Assembly (NCBI GenBank): GCA_009801015.1
Contig: VHZZ01001480.1
Location: 77,932-104,057 of the forward strand
DNA: 26,126 nucleotides
Direction: 5' to 3'
From: Silene noctiflora
Taxonomy: Eukaryota; Streptophyta; Magnoliopsida; Caryophyllales; Caryophyllaceae
Each line of letters starts with the position of its first letter. Positions within the stretch are counted from its first letter, which is position 1. Position numbers and translations under genes: made by a program. Below the pieces are notes generated by a model that saw nothing but the letters and a program-made list of their open reading frames with translations, made no database searches and was not told the origin of the DNA. This document shows positions 1 through 12,300 of the stretch, piece by piece.

Positions 1-890
1 AAAAAAAAAACAAAGGTGCAACTTTGCAAAACCGAGAAATTTGGAGATTCAACGTAGAATTAAGCACAAATTAAAAACTCAATATTAAAAATATTTTATT
101 TGAAAAGAAAAGTCACTAACCTCAGGGTGAAATGTATGATTTTTGAGCAAAGGGTGGTCAAACGCTGGCTGCAAATAAAAATTTACACAATCGTATATGT
201 CTCCAAATGTATCCTGCATAATTGGTAATCGAGTTGCATAAAAAAGAATACTATCATTTAATATAAGAAAATATAAATATAAAAAATCAGCTATTAATAC
301 ATGAAAATTTGGAAAATACTTGTATAATCTTGATGCTTGGTTTTTAAAGTAGTTGAAATTCCTTATCTAAGGCAATTTCTTCTAAGGAGCGGACAAATTG
401 ATCAATTTAAATATTGTACTTGGTAATTGAATTGAATAACAAGTCACATTGTAATCGCAAATACAAGGATTATAATGACACAACCCCACAACGGTAGATA
501 TCGTGCTTTCTGCGTCTCATTGAAAGTTTTACAAAGAGCGACAATTGTTTTTAATATTATTAAAAAATAGAGTGGAGAATAATACCCAAAACAAAAACGT
601 AAATTATTAACTAAACACCTAAAAAGGAAAATATCTATATTATAAAAGAGAAGACATTTAGAGAAATTTGATTGAATCGGGAAAAAAAGATTTCTTTTAC
701 CCCTACCCCACCACTAAACTCAAGACATTTTATTTCCAATGCAACTATCCATTTACAATCTATAAGCTTTCTATTGACCCCTTTTTTTCACAAAAATCAT
801 ATTATCAAAATTTACCGTATACATGGTTAATATTTATAGTTTTATTATATTATTTATATTTTGTACTTTGACGTACATTAAATAATATTT
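1..890. other. Gene-free AT-rich DNA
   Basis: I see no gene here. The only open frame over 60 codons (668-871) has no recognisable motif, is rich in Phe/Tyr/Leu as expected from AT-rich DNA, and has no promoter or splice context. No clear element ends were found. Confidence 0.6.
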
Positions 891-893
891 GAT

Positions 894-987
894 TACTCCA
901 TTCATAAATTATCCCCCCATTTCCTCAATATATGTAAGGAGTATTATATTGAAATGGGGTGATAAAAGTTGAATGGAGGAAGTAGTA
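894..987. mobile_element. Small Stowaway-like MITE
   Basis: The left end reads TACTCCATTCATAAATTATC and the reverse complement of the right end reads TACTTCCTCCATTCAACTTT. Both continue into a CCCCATTTC block, so the ends are inverted over about 35 bases around a short core. The termini resemble the Stowaway TACTCCCTCCRT consensus, and such elements insert at TA. It is non-coding at under 100 bp. The family is inferred from the termini only. Confidence 0.55.
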
Positions 988-1164
988 TTTAATTTAAAGT
1001 TATAATTTTGTGGATTGTGTTTTCAATTTTTTTCGTATTTAGTGTAACCGTTGAATATTCAACCCTACGCAATTTTTTTGCACGAGTGTTAAACTAGTTA
1101 TAAACTATTTACAGATTGGTCTAAATTACGATTATTAAATACTACGTATGTACCCTGAGCATTT

Positions 1165-1260
1165 AAATCAATTGATAAGAGGCTGTTCTACCTTAATCGG
1201 AAGTTTTGAGTTCAAGCCTTTGGAAATGAAGTGTTTTACTGCTCCAGTAGTCTTACCCAG
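1165..1260 (+). mobile_element. tRNA-derived SINE head (degraded)
   Basis: A box-A-like stretch at 1165-1183 (AAATCAATTGATAAGAGGC) is followed by a box-B-like stretch at 1203-1217 ending GAGTTCAAGCC, at the spacing of a Pol III internal promoter. The intervening TTCTACCTTAA is also found in the minus-strand SINE head at 15693-15752, which supports a shared family. The 3' limit is not clear. Confidence 0.4.
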
Positions 1261-1496
1261 TTCGTGTATCATAGAAAGGAATAACACAAATTGTTAGGAA
1301 GGACGGTCTTATAGTCTGTTTCTTAAAAGCATGCATCAGCAACTAATTAGCCTTGAGAAAACAGCAACATTATTATATGGTAATCACTACCATTAGTCCA
1401 TAACTATGATTAATACATATACCATCATGTCAAGCAATTTCAACTGACATTAAATATCGTTCGATACGAGTTATATGACTGAAATCGCCCACCACG

Positions 1497-1770
1497 GCCA
1501 CCAGTAGATCATAATACGCAATTCAGGTCAGGACTAATACCGCCATATCAACCAAGACGAGTAAAATTGTGAGGAACAAGTGTTCAAAAAGTAAACTTCT
1601 CACAAAACCGATAAGAGTTGATATCAGCCACCAGTAGCTCATAAAACACAATTCAGGTCAGGACTGAAACCGCTATTCAGAACCATGATTTCCTCCCGAT
1701 ATCAACCAAGACGAACGGAGAGTTGTAAATAACACATGTTTAGAAAGTAAACTTGTCACATAATCATTAA
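1497..1770. repeat. ~130 bp direct duplication upstream of the AGP gene
   Basis: Copy 1 starts at about 1497 and copy 2 at about 1627. Shared blocks occur in the same order: GCCACCAGTAG, CAATTCAGGTCAGGACT, ATATCAACCAAGACGA and AAAGTAAACTT. Copy 2 carries an extra ~15-20 base insertion in the middle. It ends about 100 bp before the TATA box of the arabinogalactan gene, so it lies in that gene's proximal promoter. Confidence 0.8.
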
Positions 1771-1878
1771 CATGATAAATCACTTGATGAGATGCACCAA
1801 CCATTAGATGTTTACCTCTCCCCTTCATTCACCAAACACCCTTTCATTTCTTAAGAAATACCTCATTCCTCCTATCTT

Positions 1879-1884
1879 TATAAA
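1879..1884 (+). promoter_or_regulatory. TATA box of the AGP gene
   Basis: TATAAA lies 46 bases upstream of the ATG at 1930, in a CT-rich context. Transcription would start near 1905-1915 and give a short 5' leader. No competing TATA box is seen close by. Confidence 0.6.
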
Positions 1885-1929
1885 TCACCTTCATCCTTTA
1901 ACGTATCGGCTCACTACAGAACCGACAAA

Positions 1930-3008
1930 ATGGCAAATATGCAATGGATTTGCATGTTATTCAGCTTTTTACTTGTCGTAGCAATTGCTAAAGCACAAGC
2001 ACCAGCTATATCGCCTGTCAATATATCACCGGTACCACCCTTACCTCCTTCAAACGCGCCAACTGTGGTCCCTACTCCACCTGCCTCACCCACTCCGACA
2101 GCAACACCAGTTGCGTCACCACCTCAGAGTTCAGTGGCTCCACCCGCACAAACACCAGCAGCACCACCACCAACGCCAGTGACCCCACCACCAGCCCTAC
2201 CACCAGCACCGGTGTCTCCTCCACCAGCTGTATCACCGTCTCCTGCTACTGCCCCACCAGTCCCTGCACCGGTAGCACCACCTTCAAAACCACCATCTCC
2301 AGTACCAGTACCAGCACCGTTAAAAGCACCAAGCATAGCACCAGTTAGTGGGCCCTCACCAGCGCCAGCACCCTCTAAAGGGAAGAAGAAGAGGAAGCAT
2401 AAGCACAAGCACCACCATCATCCACCAGCACCAGCTCCCACACCACCAAGCCCACCGGCACCTCCCACTGTCCCAGTTACCTCTGATGATACATCACCAG
2501 CACCATCTCCTGCAGATTTGGTAAGCTATTGACAAGACTCCCCTTATACTTAAAATTTTCGGACATGGAGACTCAGACACGCTTCCAAAACAAAATAAAA
2601 ATTTGAAATATTTGTAGTTTTCAAAGAAAAATAGATACAGAGAACATGGTGTATGTTAGATAAATTAGGCTTAAAATAACTCAATATTGCTAAATTCCGA
2701 GTTTTAGCTTTTCTAAAAGAACCTGTCAAATTGGCAAGGGTCGAATGGGATTTCATATCCTTATCCTTTAGCGTCATGTTAAATACGGGGTCTAAGGGTC
2801 CATTACAAGGGAAGAGCTCAAGGAGTATAATATTTAGGTATCAGACTACCAGGCATATTGTAAGACATGCTAATCTTTACAGTATAATCTCCTTTTCTGA
2901 TTAAATTGTGTTGTGGAACAGAATGGAGGAATATCATTTTATCAGCAAGGATACTCCTGGAGGTTGATGGCTGGACTCGTAGCCACTGTTCTAGTTGTTG
3001 CATTGTAA
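1930..3008 (+). CDS. Lysine-rich classical arabinogalactan protein, GPI-anchored, two exons
   Basis: Exon 1 is 1930-2520 and exon 2 is 2922-3008, giving 225 residues. Residues 1-22 are a signal peptide with likely cleavage at AKA|QAP. The mature protein is Pro/Ala/Ser/Thr-rich with many AP, SP, TP and PAP repeats, which are hydroxyproline O-glycosylation sites. A basic block at residues 150-164 (GKKKRKHKHKHHHH) is the hallmark of the AGP17/18/19 class. An in-frame stop follows exon 1 four codons later, but the sequence there is a donor (TTG|GTAAGC). A phase-0 acceptor at 2921 leads to an exon encoding NGGISFYQQG, then a hydrophobic tail ending TVLVVAL and TAA. This is a typical GPI-anchor signal, with the anchor site near N198-S202. 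The product is expected on the outer plasma membrane and wall. The family is firm; the exact member is not assigned. Confidence 0.9.
2521..2921 (+). other. Intron of the AGP gene (401 bp, phase 0)
   Basis: The donor GTAAGC follows TTG, and the acceptor ends TGGAACAG after a pyrimidine-rich CCTTTTCTG stretch. The intron separates the glycosylated ectodomain from the GPI-anchor signal. If retained, translation continues only three codons (VSY) to a TGA, giving a secreted protein without the anchor. Confidence 0.8.
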
Positions 3009-3376
3009 TCACAGTTCACAACCTTTTGAAAAATCTTTTTGAAAAGCAATGTATTCTTTCTTTTTCATTCAATTTATGAAATATTTTGTAACGGGCCATT
3101 GTATAACATAATTATACCAAGTTACCAACACCACATGAGGATTTTGTCAGATTCAAAATGAAAGAGAACAGACAATACAACTTATAATTTGGCGGTCAGA
3201 GGGAAAGCTATCAATATATTTCAAAGGAGATGCTCAAAGCTAAGAAAGAGTAATGATAAACGTCTGAACATTGATACAAAAATATGAAACGTACTTTATA
3301 AATATGTACATTGTACCAAAAACACTCACCAAAAAGAGACAAGCGTATCATCCCGACGTCAACAGAATTCACTAGT
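3009..3376. other. Convergent 3' ends of the AGP and DNL genes
   Basis: The two stop codons are 368 bp apart on opposite strands, so this stretch must hold both 3' untranslated regions and both poly(A) sites. No canonical AATAAA is obvious on the + strand after 3008; plant near-upstream signals are often degenerate. Antisense overlap of the transcripts is possible. Confidence 0.6.
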
Positions 3377-6300
3377 CTATGCATTTCCATCTTCATTGTC
3401 TTCGTTCCGGAAGTCATATTCAACCACCAGATTCAGGTTGTCAACTAACTTGTGATGCTGGAGACACCCTGAGCACTGCCGAAAACACATTTAAAGGTTA
3501 TGGATGAAAAATTATAATAACAATGAAGCAATCTGATATACAGAATAGAAAATAAGGACCAGAGGGGTTTGATCGATGCATAATATTGCAAAAGAACCTT
3601 ATCGGCCAAGTTACTTTAAGCTTATATTTGGCTAGAGGGTTGGAGGGAAAGCGAGGGGTGGGAGCGGGAGAGGGAGGGAAAGTGAATAAAGAAATACCGA
3701 CACTAAAAACTAAACACAAGGACAAGCGTTACTTTGCAATGAATATTCAGGAAAAAGCACTCACACATAAAAAGTGATAAAAGCTAGAGTGTACGAAAAC
3801 CAGTGAAGTCTATTTAAGACAATAGTTCTTGGATACCTGAATAAATACAGTTCCTCGTTCATAGGCTAATCTGTTTACCATCCTCTTTGTTCTTTCACCA
3901 CAAACATTACATGTAAACTGCACGAGCATGCTTCTCCGTGGGAGTTTTATGTTAATGCTTGATTCCTAAAGAAGTTAATTAGAAAATGAAACTGATGATT
4001 TACCAAGAAAAAAAAATCATTCACACCTCAAAGGAGAGAGGGAGGGTGGGGAGAGGTTTAGAGCAATGATGATACACAGCTACAGTAAGAAACAACAATG
4101 TATTTTCTGAATCAATACATGGTGCTAACATAAATGTGCATTAATCAAATACATAAGAGCTTTATTTGGCAGTTTTCCCTACACATCAAAAGGGTTACGT
4201 CATTGAAAACAAAGCAAAGCGCAAATATGATATACCAAAGCTGCCACGGCTCCACCTGCTCCATCATTGAAATAAGTCAAGCACCAAAACTCAAATTGAT
4301 TGCATGTCCAAGAGCTTACATCATCTAGATGCAATTCCTATGAACTGAATCAGCAGCATCACAAATCAATATTCTTTACTCTGCACTCTGCAGTTAGATG
4401 ACTAAGGCCATTTTCTTTGAGATTAATATTGCCTGAACTGAATTGAAGTTAAATCCAAAAGAACATGGAATAAGGGAGCAACAACGATTTAATTCAAAAT
4501 GAAGCATCGAGTTCACCTAATGATCTTGCATAAAATTAACGTTTTTAATAACTTCAGAATATAACAAAAAAAAAAAATCTACTTCATTATCCTTCAGCTC
4601 CTATATAGCCCTTTCCGAAACTCCTCATGTATCAAACTAGAATATTAGGAGTAATTGATTAATTAGTCCAATGCAGGACAATAGAAGTAATATCTGAACT
4701 TTTAAATATGCTACAACTAGACAATGGTAGAATGTTGACAAACCAAGACTTTGAAGTTTGAAGCAAAAGAATAATATTTCATAATCACTACACAAATAAG
4801 TCATTTTGCAAAATACACTCCAAATGTTCTTACAATCTCCACAAATGCATTTTTTTTTGTAGGAAAAAAACCCACATTGCTAACTACTTGCATCAAGACA
4901 AATTCACTCTTTGGGAAACGTAGGCCCTAAATTTGAAAACACTAACGAGTGACCCAATTACAGTTACTTAGAAATTTGATCCATTAACCTTAAAACAACA
5001 AGTCCTTGGTAAAATGATCATGTAGGACAACAGGGTTAACATTAGAGGTTTTATGATTTGTTTTCAGTATGAAACATTAATAAGTGAACCGAAAATTATG
5101 AAGGGCTCCACGGCCTCCATCCATAACCAATAGTCCAGACCGACTTATACAAGACTTACATATATCTTCTCGAGCTACCTACAAACCAATTAAACCAAAT
5201 AGCTCGACTCGGGCTATATCAAAACAATTAAAAAATCTCAAATCACTCCTATTCGCTAACTAATTAAACAAACCCAAATCCCACATCCAATTTCAGTTAT
5301 TCTTTCCGACATCTAAGAACACATCCCTGGAAACACCTTGTCCACCCAAAAATATCACAATCAGCTGTCTAATAAGTTCAGAATGCAGTGGATTATGCAT
5401 TTCCTTCAGATATACCGAGCGATATTTTAATGGGATGTACAGAACATTCAGGTGAGTTATTCTATATAAACGTCAAGATCAAAAGTACCCAAGTGATGAA
5501 AGGTGTTGCAAGTAATATTTAACTGGGATTCAAATGTACAGAAAGTTAGCTTAGGCAACAAGTTAAGATGCAAATCCTCACACAACAGCCGGACCAACAA
5601 TAACCCAGCATTGCTGGTAATATTATTCATAGTTAATGGTCTAATAGATCCTAGTTTACACAAGCTAAAGTATGAATATGATATTCCAAAGCCACCATGC
5701 CACCACCTGCTCCACTATCGAAAAGAGTCTAGCACCACATAATCTCCAATTGATTGCATGTGGAATAAGCTACATAATCTACATAGATTTTCGACGGACT
5801 AAATCAACAACATCAAACTGTATCCAATATACCTTGCTCAAAGTTAGATGCCGAGGAAGTAACATAAGACTTAATTTAACCAGAATCAACTTCACCTATC
5901 AACCTTGCATAAAACTAACCTTTCTATAACTTTGAAATACCAAAACCAATCTACTTTACTCTCCTTCAGTCCGATTTAACCCTCTTATGTCACAGTAGAA
6001 TACTAGTAGACTTAGTTGAGGGCAGAACAATAGAAGAAATGATTGAATTTTTTTTACTTTATTCACTTGAGTAAGCTAATCACGCCTTTGGATCAAACAA
6101 CAAATATTCCCCATTTCATAATCACTACTAATAGTAGCCCCTAATTTTAAAACACTTAAAAGAGTGTTCCAGATATGGTTACCTATATAGTTTAATCTAT
6201 TTCCCTTAAAAATTGCCACCAAGTCCTTACTAAAATGGTCATAGAATTCTACAGGTTTTGTGATTTGTTCTCCGCATGAAACATCAAAAGGTGACCTGAA

Positions 6301-9300
6301 AATTATGAAGGGCTCCATCCATAATCAATAGTATAAGACTTACGCAAGACTGGCATCCCTCTTCTCAAGCTACTCACAAACCAATTAAATAAAATGAAGG
6401 GATCCATCAACCAATTGTATTTTGCTTTCCCTCCATCAAAATTCGAATTTCAAACTAAATAGTGCTAAAAGGTAACTTTGGAACTTAACATTAATGATAA
6501 ATTTTAAAAAAAAAATTGTTACAAGATTATGTGCGTTTTTAGTGTGCAATATTGCTCTGACAATACCTATAAATTACTGATCCTCCGAGTAGTCGTTGAC
6601 CATGAGTCATGTTTTAAATATTAATGATTCTAAGAGAAGCATATAATTACCTTTGTGTGACATTTGAGTCTTACGTGACGTAATGGGAATTCGGAGGATC
6701 GAGACTAGTTAACACATTTTGTTGTTATTTTAAAATTATTTTAGTTAAAATTTGGATCGGTCGAGATTATCGATGGACAAAGAAAGAAAAAAGTGAAGCT
6801 GAAGCGGTCAAAATTAAGATTATCGACCTGACCAAAGATGACGGAACCGTTATTACTGAACTTATTGACAATCCGAGTACGAAGGTAAAAATTGAAACAG
6901 TCGAGAATAAAGTTTGATATTGTTTTAGTGGTAAAATCTTAGATGACTTCTAAGATTTTTTAGTTAAGCCGAAAATTAAGGACTTATACAATTTTGCTTT
7001 TCTAATCAGTAGATGCTTATGCTTATGAGAGTTGTTAATAATAAAATTTAAACACTTCTGAACTTACATCACATCTTCTAGAGAAGTTTGTTACTTCGTT
7101 CAATTCCCTTTTCTACTCACGGTAATATGATTTGATGAAAATAAAGATGTGTTTGTTATGGTAAATGCATACTACGTCTGTTTCTTCAATTTGTTCTTTC
7201 TTTACGTTTTCCGTTGGTAGAATTTGAACCCGTTAGTAGAATTTGAACAAAATAAGGGAAATTGAATGAAGTAAGAAAGAGAGATCGATATGATGTAAGT
7301 TCACAAATGATTAAATATTATTATTAAAAACTCCCATAATAAGCAAAAGAGTCTAACAATTAGAAAAAAAAAAATCCATAAGTCCATAATTTCCGGCCTA
7401 ACAAAAAATTTTAACAGTTATCTAAAATATTTTTCCACTAAAACAATATCAAACTTTATTCTCTCGCGAGGTCAATAACATCGACTCCTTCGACCTTTAA
7501 CTTCTTATTCGTACTCGGATTGTCAAAAAATTCAAATAATCACGATTCCGTTATCTTTGGTCAAGTTGATAATCTCGACAGCTTCCAACTCACTTTTTTC
7601 TTGCTATTACGGTTGTCGATAATCTCCACAGACCCAAATTTTAACTAAAATAATTTTAAAAAAAAAATAACAAATGTATTAACAAGTCTCGATCCTCCGA
7701 CTTCCCATTAGTAAGACTCAAATACAACACTAGCAAGGTATTATTATGCAACTCTTAGAAACCATTAATATGACTCATGGAGTCCTGGTAACGACTACTC
7801 GAAGGATACATAGGTATCGAAAAGAATCTTTTAACAAAAAAATTTAAAATTTATTATTATCATTATTGTTAAATTAATTAATTAATGATAAGTTCCTAAA
7901 TTACCCTTTAGCACTAATTAGTTCGATATTTGAATTTTGATGTACGGAAAGCAAAACAACAAAGTAATTACAATTTAACCCAATTTAACCCGATTTGATA
8001 AGTTCCTAAATTACCCTTTAGCACTAATTTTTTCCAAGTTTTTATTATGGTGTTACCGAAAATCCGTGTCACCCTAGCGCTTCCCTTAATTTTCTTACAA
8101 ATTTAACCTATTAGCCGTAAAACAGCAAATCCTTGGTGAACCTAACATTATTACCAATTAATTTGGCACCCGTGCGTTGCAACGGGTTAATTAACTTAGT
8201 TATAATGTTACATTATATTTCTAATTAATTGTTTACATATGATTAAAATATCATTTTCAAATAAAATAAAACATAAACCACTTTGTTAATGAAAAAATGG
8301 TGGTAAGGCTTAATATTTGTATGTTATTATTGTATTTGACGCGTGCCGTTAATACAAACTCTTATAAGAGCTCTCTAAACCAATACTTGAGACTCAAGAT
8401 TTTGAATTGATACCTCAGTTCTATGATACTCTTATTTATAGTCATGAGATCACTCCACCCTATGATAATCTTTTGATATGGGACAATTCAACTATTTATA
8501 CGTAGTATATTCATCACACCTACATTATTTTTCAATGCGGGACAAATAATATACTTAGAAGTAAACCATATTTTGTGCACCTAATTCGACATCAAACCCG
8601 GTTTAATATGAACAAATATTATACTATCTATTAATGTTCGTACGCTTTTTTCTATTTTTTTTATCATAATTAAAATATGTGCAAAAGATATGAAACCTAT
8701 ATTTTAATAAGAGCATTTTTTTTTACCACGAATTCTAATCATATAATTTAAAAAAAATTATACGATACTTTTTTGCCAAATATAAATAAAAATAATAAAC
8801 ATCACTTGAATATAACATAGAAAACATATATCATAATGTTGAGAAAATGATACACTCTCTTAAGAGCTCTCTAAGATATATATTGAAAAAACTCAAAAGA
8901 TTTTGGATTGATAATTAAGTTCCAATTATGCTTCTTAATTATAATCATAGAATCACCCCATTTATGCTATTTTTTTAGTGTGGGACAATTTTAGTACTTA
9001 TACGTAGTATTCACCACACATACATTATTTTTCAATGTGAGCATATAACATACCAAGAAATACACAATTTTTAATATGTACAAATTATATGAAATATATA
9101 CTCTAATGATAATATTTTTTTTATTACGAATCTAATTATATTATTTTCATAGTTTTTTAAATAAACATATTATAATATCAGCAATATATTATCATCTTTA
9201 TAAATATTTACGTGTTTAATATATGTATGTTATTGTTTGTATAATGACAATATTTCGGTGACTCAAAAGATTGTCAAAAAGATTTTGTGTTGATACCGAG

Positions 9301-12300
9301 TTCCAATAATGACTCATTTAAAATTATGGGATCACTCCATGGGACAATCGAGCTATTTCAATGTGAGACAAATAATATACTTAGAAATACACCATATTTT
9401 CGCACCTAATTCGACATTTAACCCAATTTGATAATGAACAAATACTATACGCTATTAATATACGTATGTTTTTTTTATCAGGATTAAAATATGTGCAAAT
9501 GATATAACTTATACTCTAATGATAGCATTTTTTTTACCATGAATCTAATCTAATTATATAATTTTCATAATTTTTTTTACAAAATTTTTTTGCCAAATAA
9601 AATGTACAAGTTTTTATATAAATAAAAATTATAAACATCACTTGAATATAATATAGAAAATTATATCATATTGTGAAGATAATGTTACAAATTCAAGAAC
9701 TATCTAATGTCTAAGACAATACTTAAGAGACTCAAAAGATTTTGGGTTGATACCAAAGTTCCAATGATGTCTCCTATTTATAATCATAGAATCACTCATC
9801 GTATACTAATCTTTCGATATGGGGCAATTCTATTATTTATACGTAGTATAAGCACCAAACCTACATATAACATATTAAGTACACAATTTTTAGTATGTAC
9901 AAATTATATAAAATATGTACTCTAATGATAGCATTTTAAGGGATCCATCCATAACCAACGCACCAAAAGAGTTAAATTCAAGTCTCTCTTCTAAAAGCTC
10001 CTTGCTAATCAACGAAACAACCTCAAATTTTTCACCTCGATCTACGCGCAAAACAATTAAACAATCCCAAATCTCTCTTCTCGAGCTACTCGCAAACCAA
10101 TTAAACAAACCCAAATCTCACTTTAACAAATCTCAAAACACATCCACGAAACACCTCATCTATCCAATGAGTTAGCGAATATGTTTCCATAGATATACGT
10201 AATTAATGGGACATCCAAACATTCAGGTTGAGGGGTCTATAAACGTCAAGATCGAAAGTAGCTAAGTGATGAAAGGTGCCAAGGTGCATGTGGAAGACAC
10301 TACTAATACTCAAGAATTAAGTCTTTCGTAAGTCCTCCACCATGGAAAGGAGTCCAGCACCAAATAATGTCCAATTGATTGCATGTGGAAGAAGCTACAT
10401 TATCTACATACATTTTTGATGGACTAAATCAACAACATTTGAAGAACGACGTTGTGGTGGTGTCATCACCCATTCAGCTGAACAACTAGTTCCCTGCAAA
10501 GATTTGAACCCATGGGTAGGGACGACCTTGAAATGTTAGAAGGATCCTCTAATTATCAAATATGCTAAGGGAATAAAATGGGTGCAAGATGACATGGGTT
10601 ATATTTGAAGGATAAGAAAGGCCAACTCCGTTCGCTTATCTTATACGACCTTACCCGTCTTAGGCACATTACCTCGGGCTAGCCCCTGTTTGCCCACAAC
10701 CCAACCCCTTTTTACTTATGAGGTTGGCCAATCATCACAACCCCACACCACGAGCTCTAGATATTTCCAAACATCGTATGAACTCAACGGTATGCATTAG
10801 GTTGTGGCGATGACACGTGAAGAGGCATGTTCCTTTAGACTAAAATCGTATAAAATCGTATGAACTAAACGAAACTGAAATAAAGTAAAAAAGAACACGG
10901 CCTAAGGTAGTAACATAGATTTAATACAACATCAAGGATAAAATTCACCTAATGATCATGCATAAAAGCAATGTTCCTAATAACTTCAAAATATCCAAAA
11001 AAAAACATCTTACTTTGGAGCAAATAAATAATATTCATAATCACTACTCAAATAAGTCCTTATGTGTAACATACTCAAAATATTATTACAATCTCCACGA
11101 ATGCTTTTTAAGAAAAAATACTTGGTATTACGACAAATCCACTCTCTAGGGACCTAAATTTGATCCCTAAATTTGAAAACAGTACTAAATAACCCAATTA
11201 TGATTTCATAAATTTAATTTATAAGCCGTAATTCGGTAATTAAACAAACCCACACATCTTCTCGATAACCAGCTAAACAACACAGACTATAGAATAAGAC
11301 CGTCTCACTATAAGACGAGCATCTTAAACGTTAAAGACTAATTTATTACTATCAATAAATAAGTGTTTTTTATAAATAAAAGGGTCATCTCATACAGTAA
11401 AATGGTCTTACCCAATAGTTACTACTTACTAACTAAACAAACCTAAATTGACCTGAAGATGAGAACTTTGAATCGAATAATCCCTAAATATCAAAAGGTT
11501 TATCTCATTGAAAATAGGGAGTCTTTATTCCTCAATAGAGAATCAATGGACAAATGTTCAGTAGCATTTTTAGTTTTACTTTCCAAAGCTATAGCGTCCA
11601 CCAAAGACCTTACCGCCCAAAACATAACTATCGACTTTCATAAATGTTCAATGCAGTTCCGAACAGATATACGAACAGATATACGGAGTAGTATTTAATG
11701 GGATATAGTCATATAGAACATTAGGGAGTAGGAGTCTATAAATGTCTAAGATCATAGTTAGTCTATCATGAAAGGTGCCATCTCTAGTTTCAATCTGGAA
11801 TTCCAAGGTTGGGATATTTAGCTTAGGCAGCATAAAGTGAATATGCAACTCCTCACTACACACCCTGACTTCTGTCTCTACCTGGCAACAATAACCAACA
11901 TTTCTCATGTTATTATTCATAGGCAGTGGTCTAAAAGATCCAGGCTTACAGAAGCCAAAGTACGAATATGATATACCAAAGCTGCCACGGCGCCACCCAT
12001 TCCTCCACCTTTTGGACGCGAGGCACTTTATTTTGATAACAAATTTGTAATTTCCAAATAATTTTTGGGCAACAATAGCCTTTTTAGGAGTTTTCAAGTT
12101 GACTAACATATTAAGGAGTAAAGTCGGGAATAATGGGGAAAAGAAATGACGAGCCTTGTCTAAAAGATATGGAAAGTGCGTACTAGTTAGCCTTAGTTAG
12201 GTGAGCCTTGTCTAAAAGGCTCACCAAAAACGCACCGAGGCGTTTTGGCTGATGCCTCATCGAAAGCGCGCCTTAGGCATACTCAAGGCGCGCTTTTTTA

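Noticed and set aside
2124..2408. Gly/Ala-rich minus-strand open frame
   Set aside because: It is the antisense shadow of the Pro/Ala-rich arabinogalactan coding sequence.
8165..8190. CACCCGTGCGTTGCAACGGG as a second Helitron hairpin
   Set aside because: The stem is only partial (CCCGT/ACGGG with mismatched centre), and no CTRR end follows at the right distance.
11648..12109. 153-codon minus-strand open frame, with a related frame at 5457-5663
   Set aside because: It lies in the tandem intronic unit. The matching region of other units is broken by stops and indels, and no domain is recognisable. Inclusion is not needed to keep the DNL frame.
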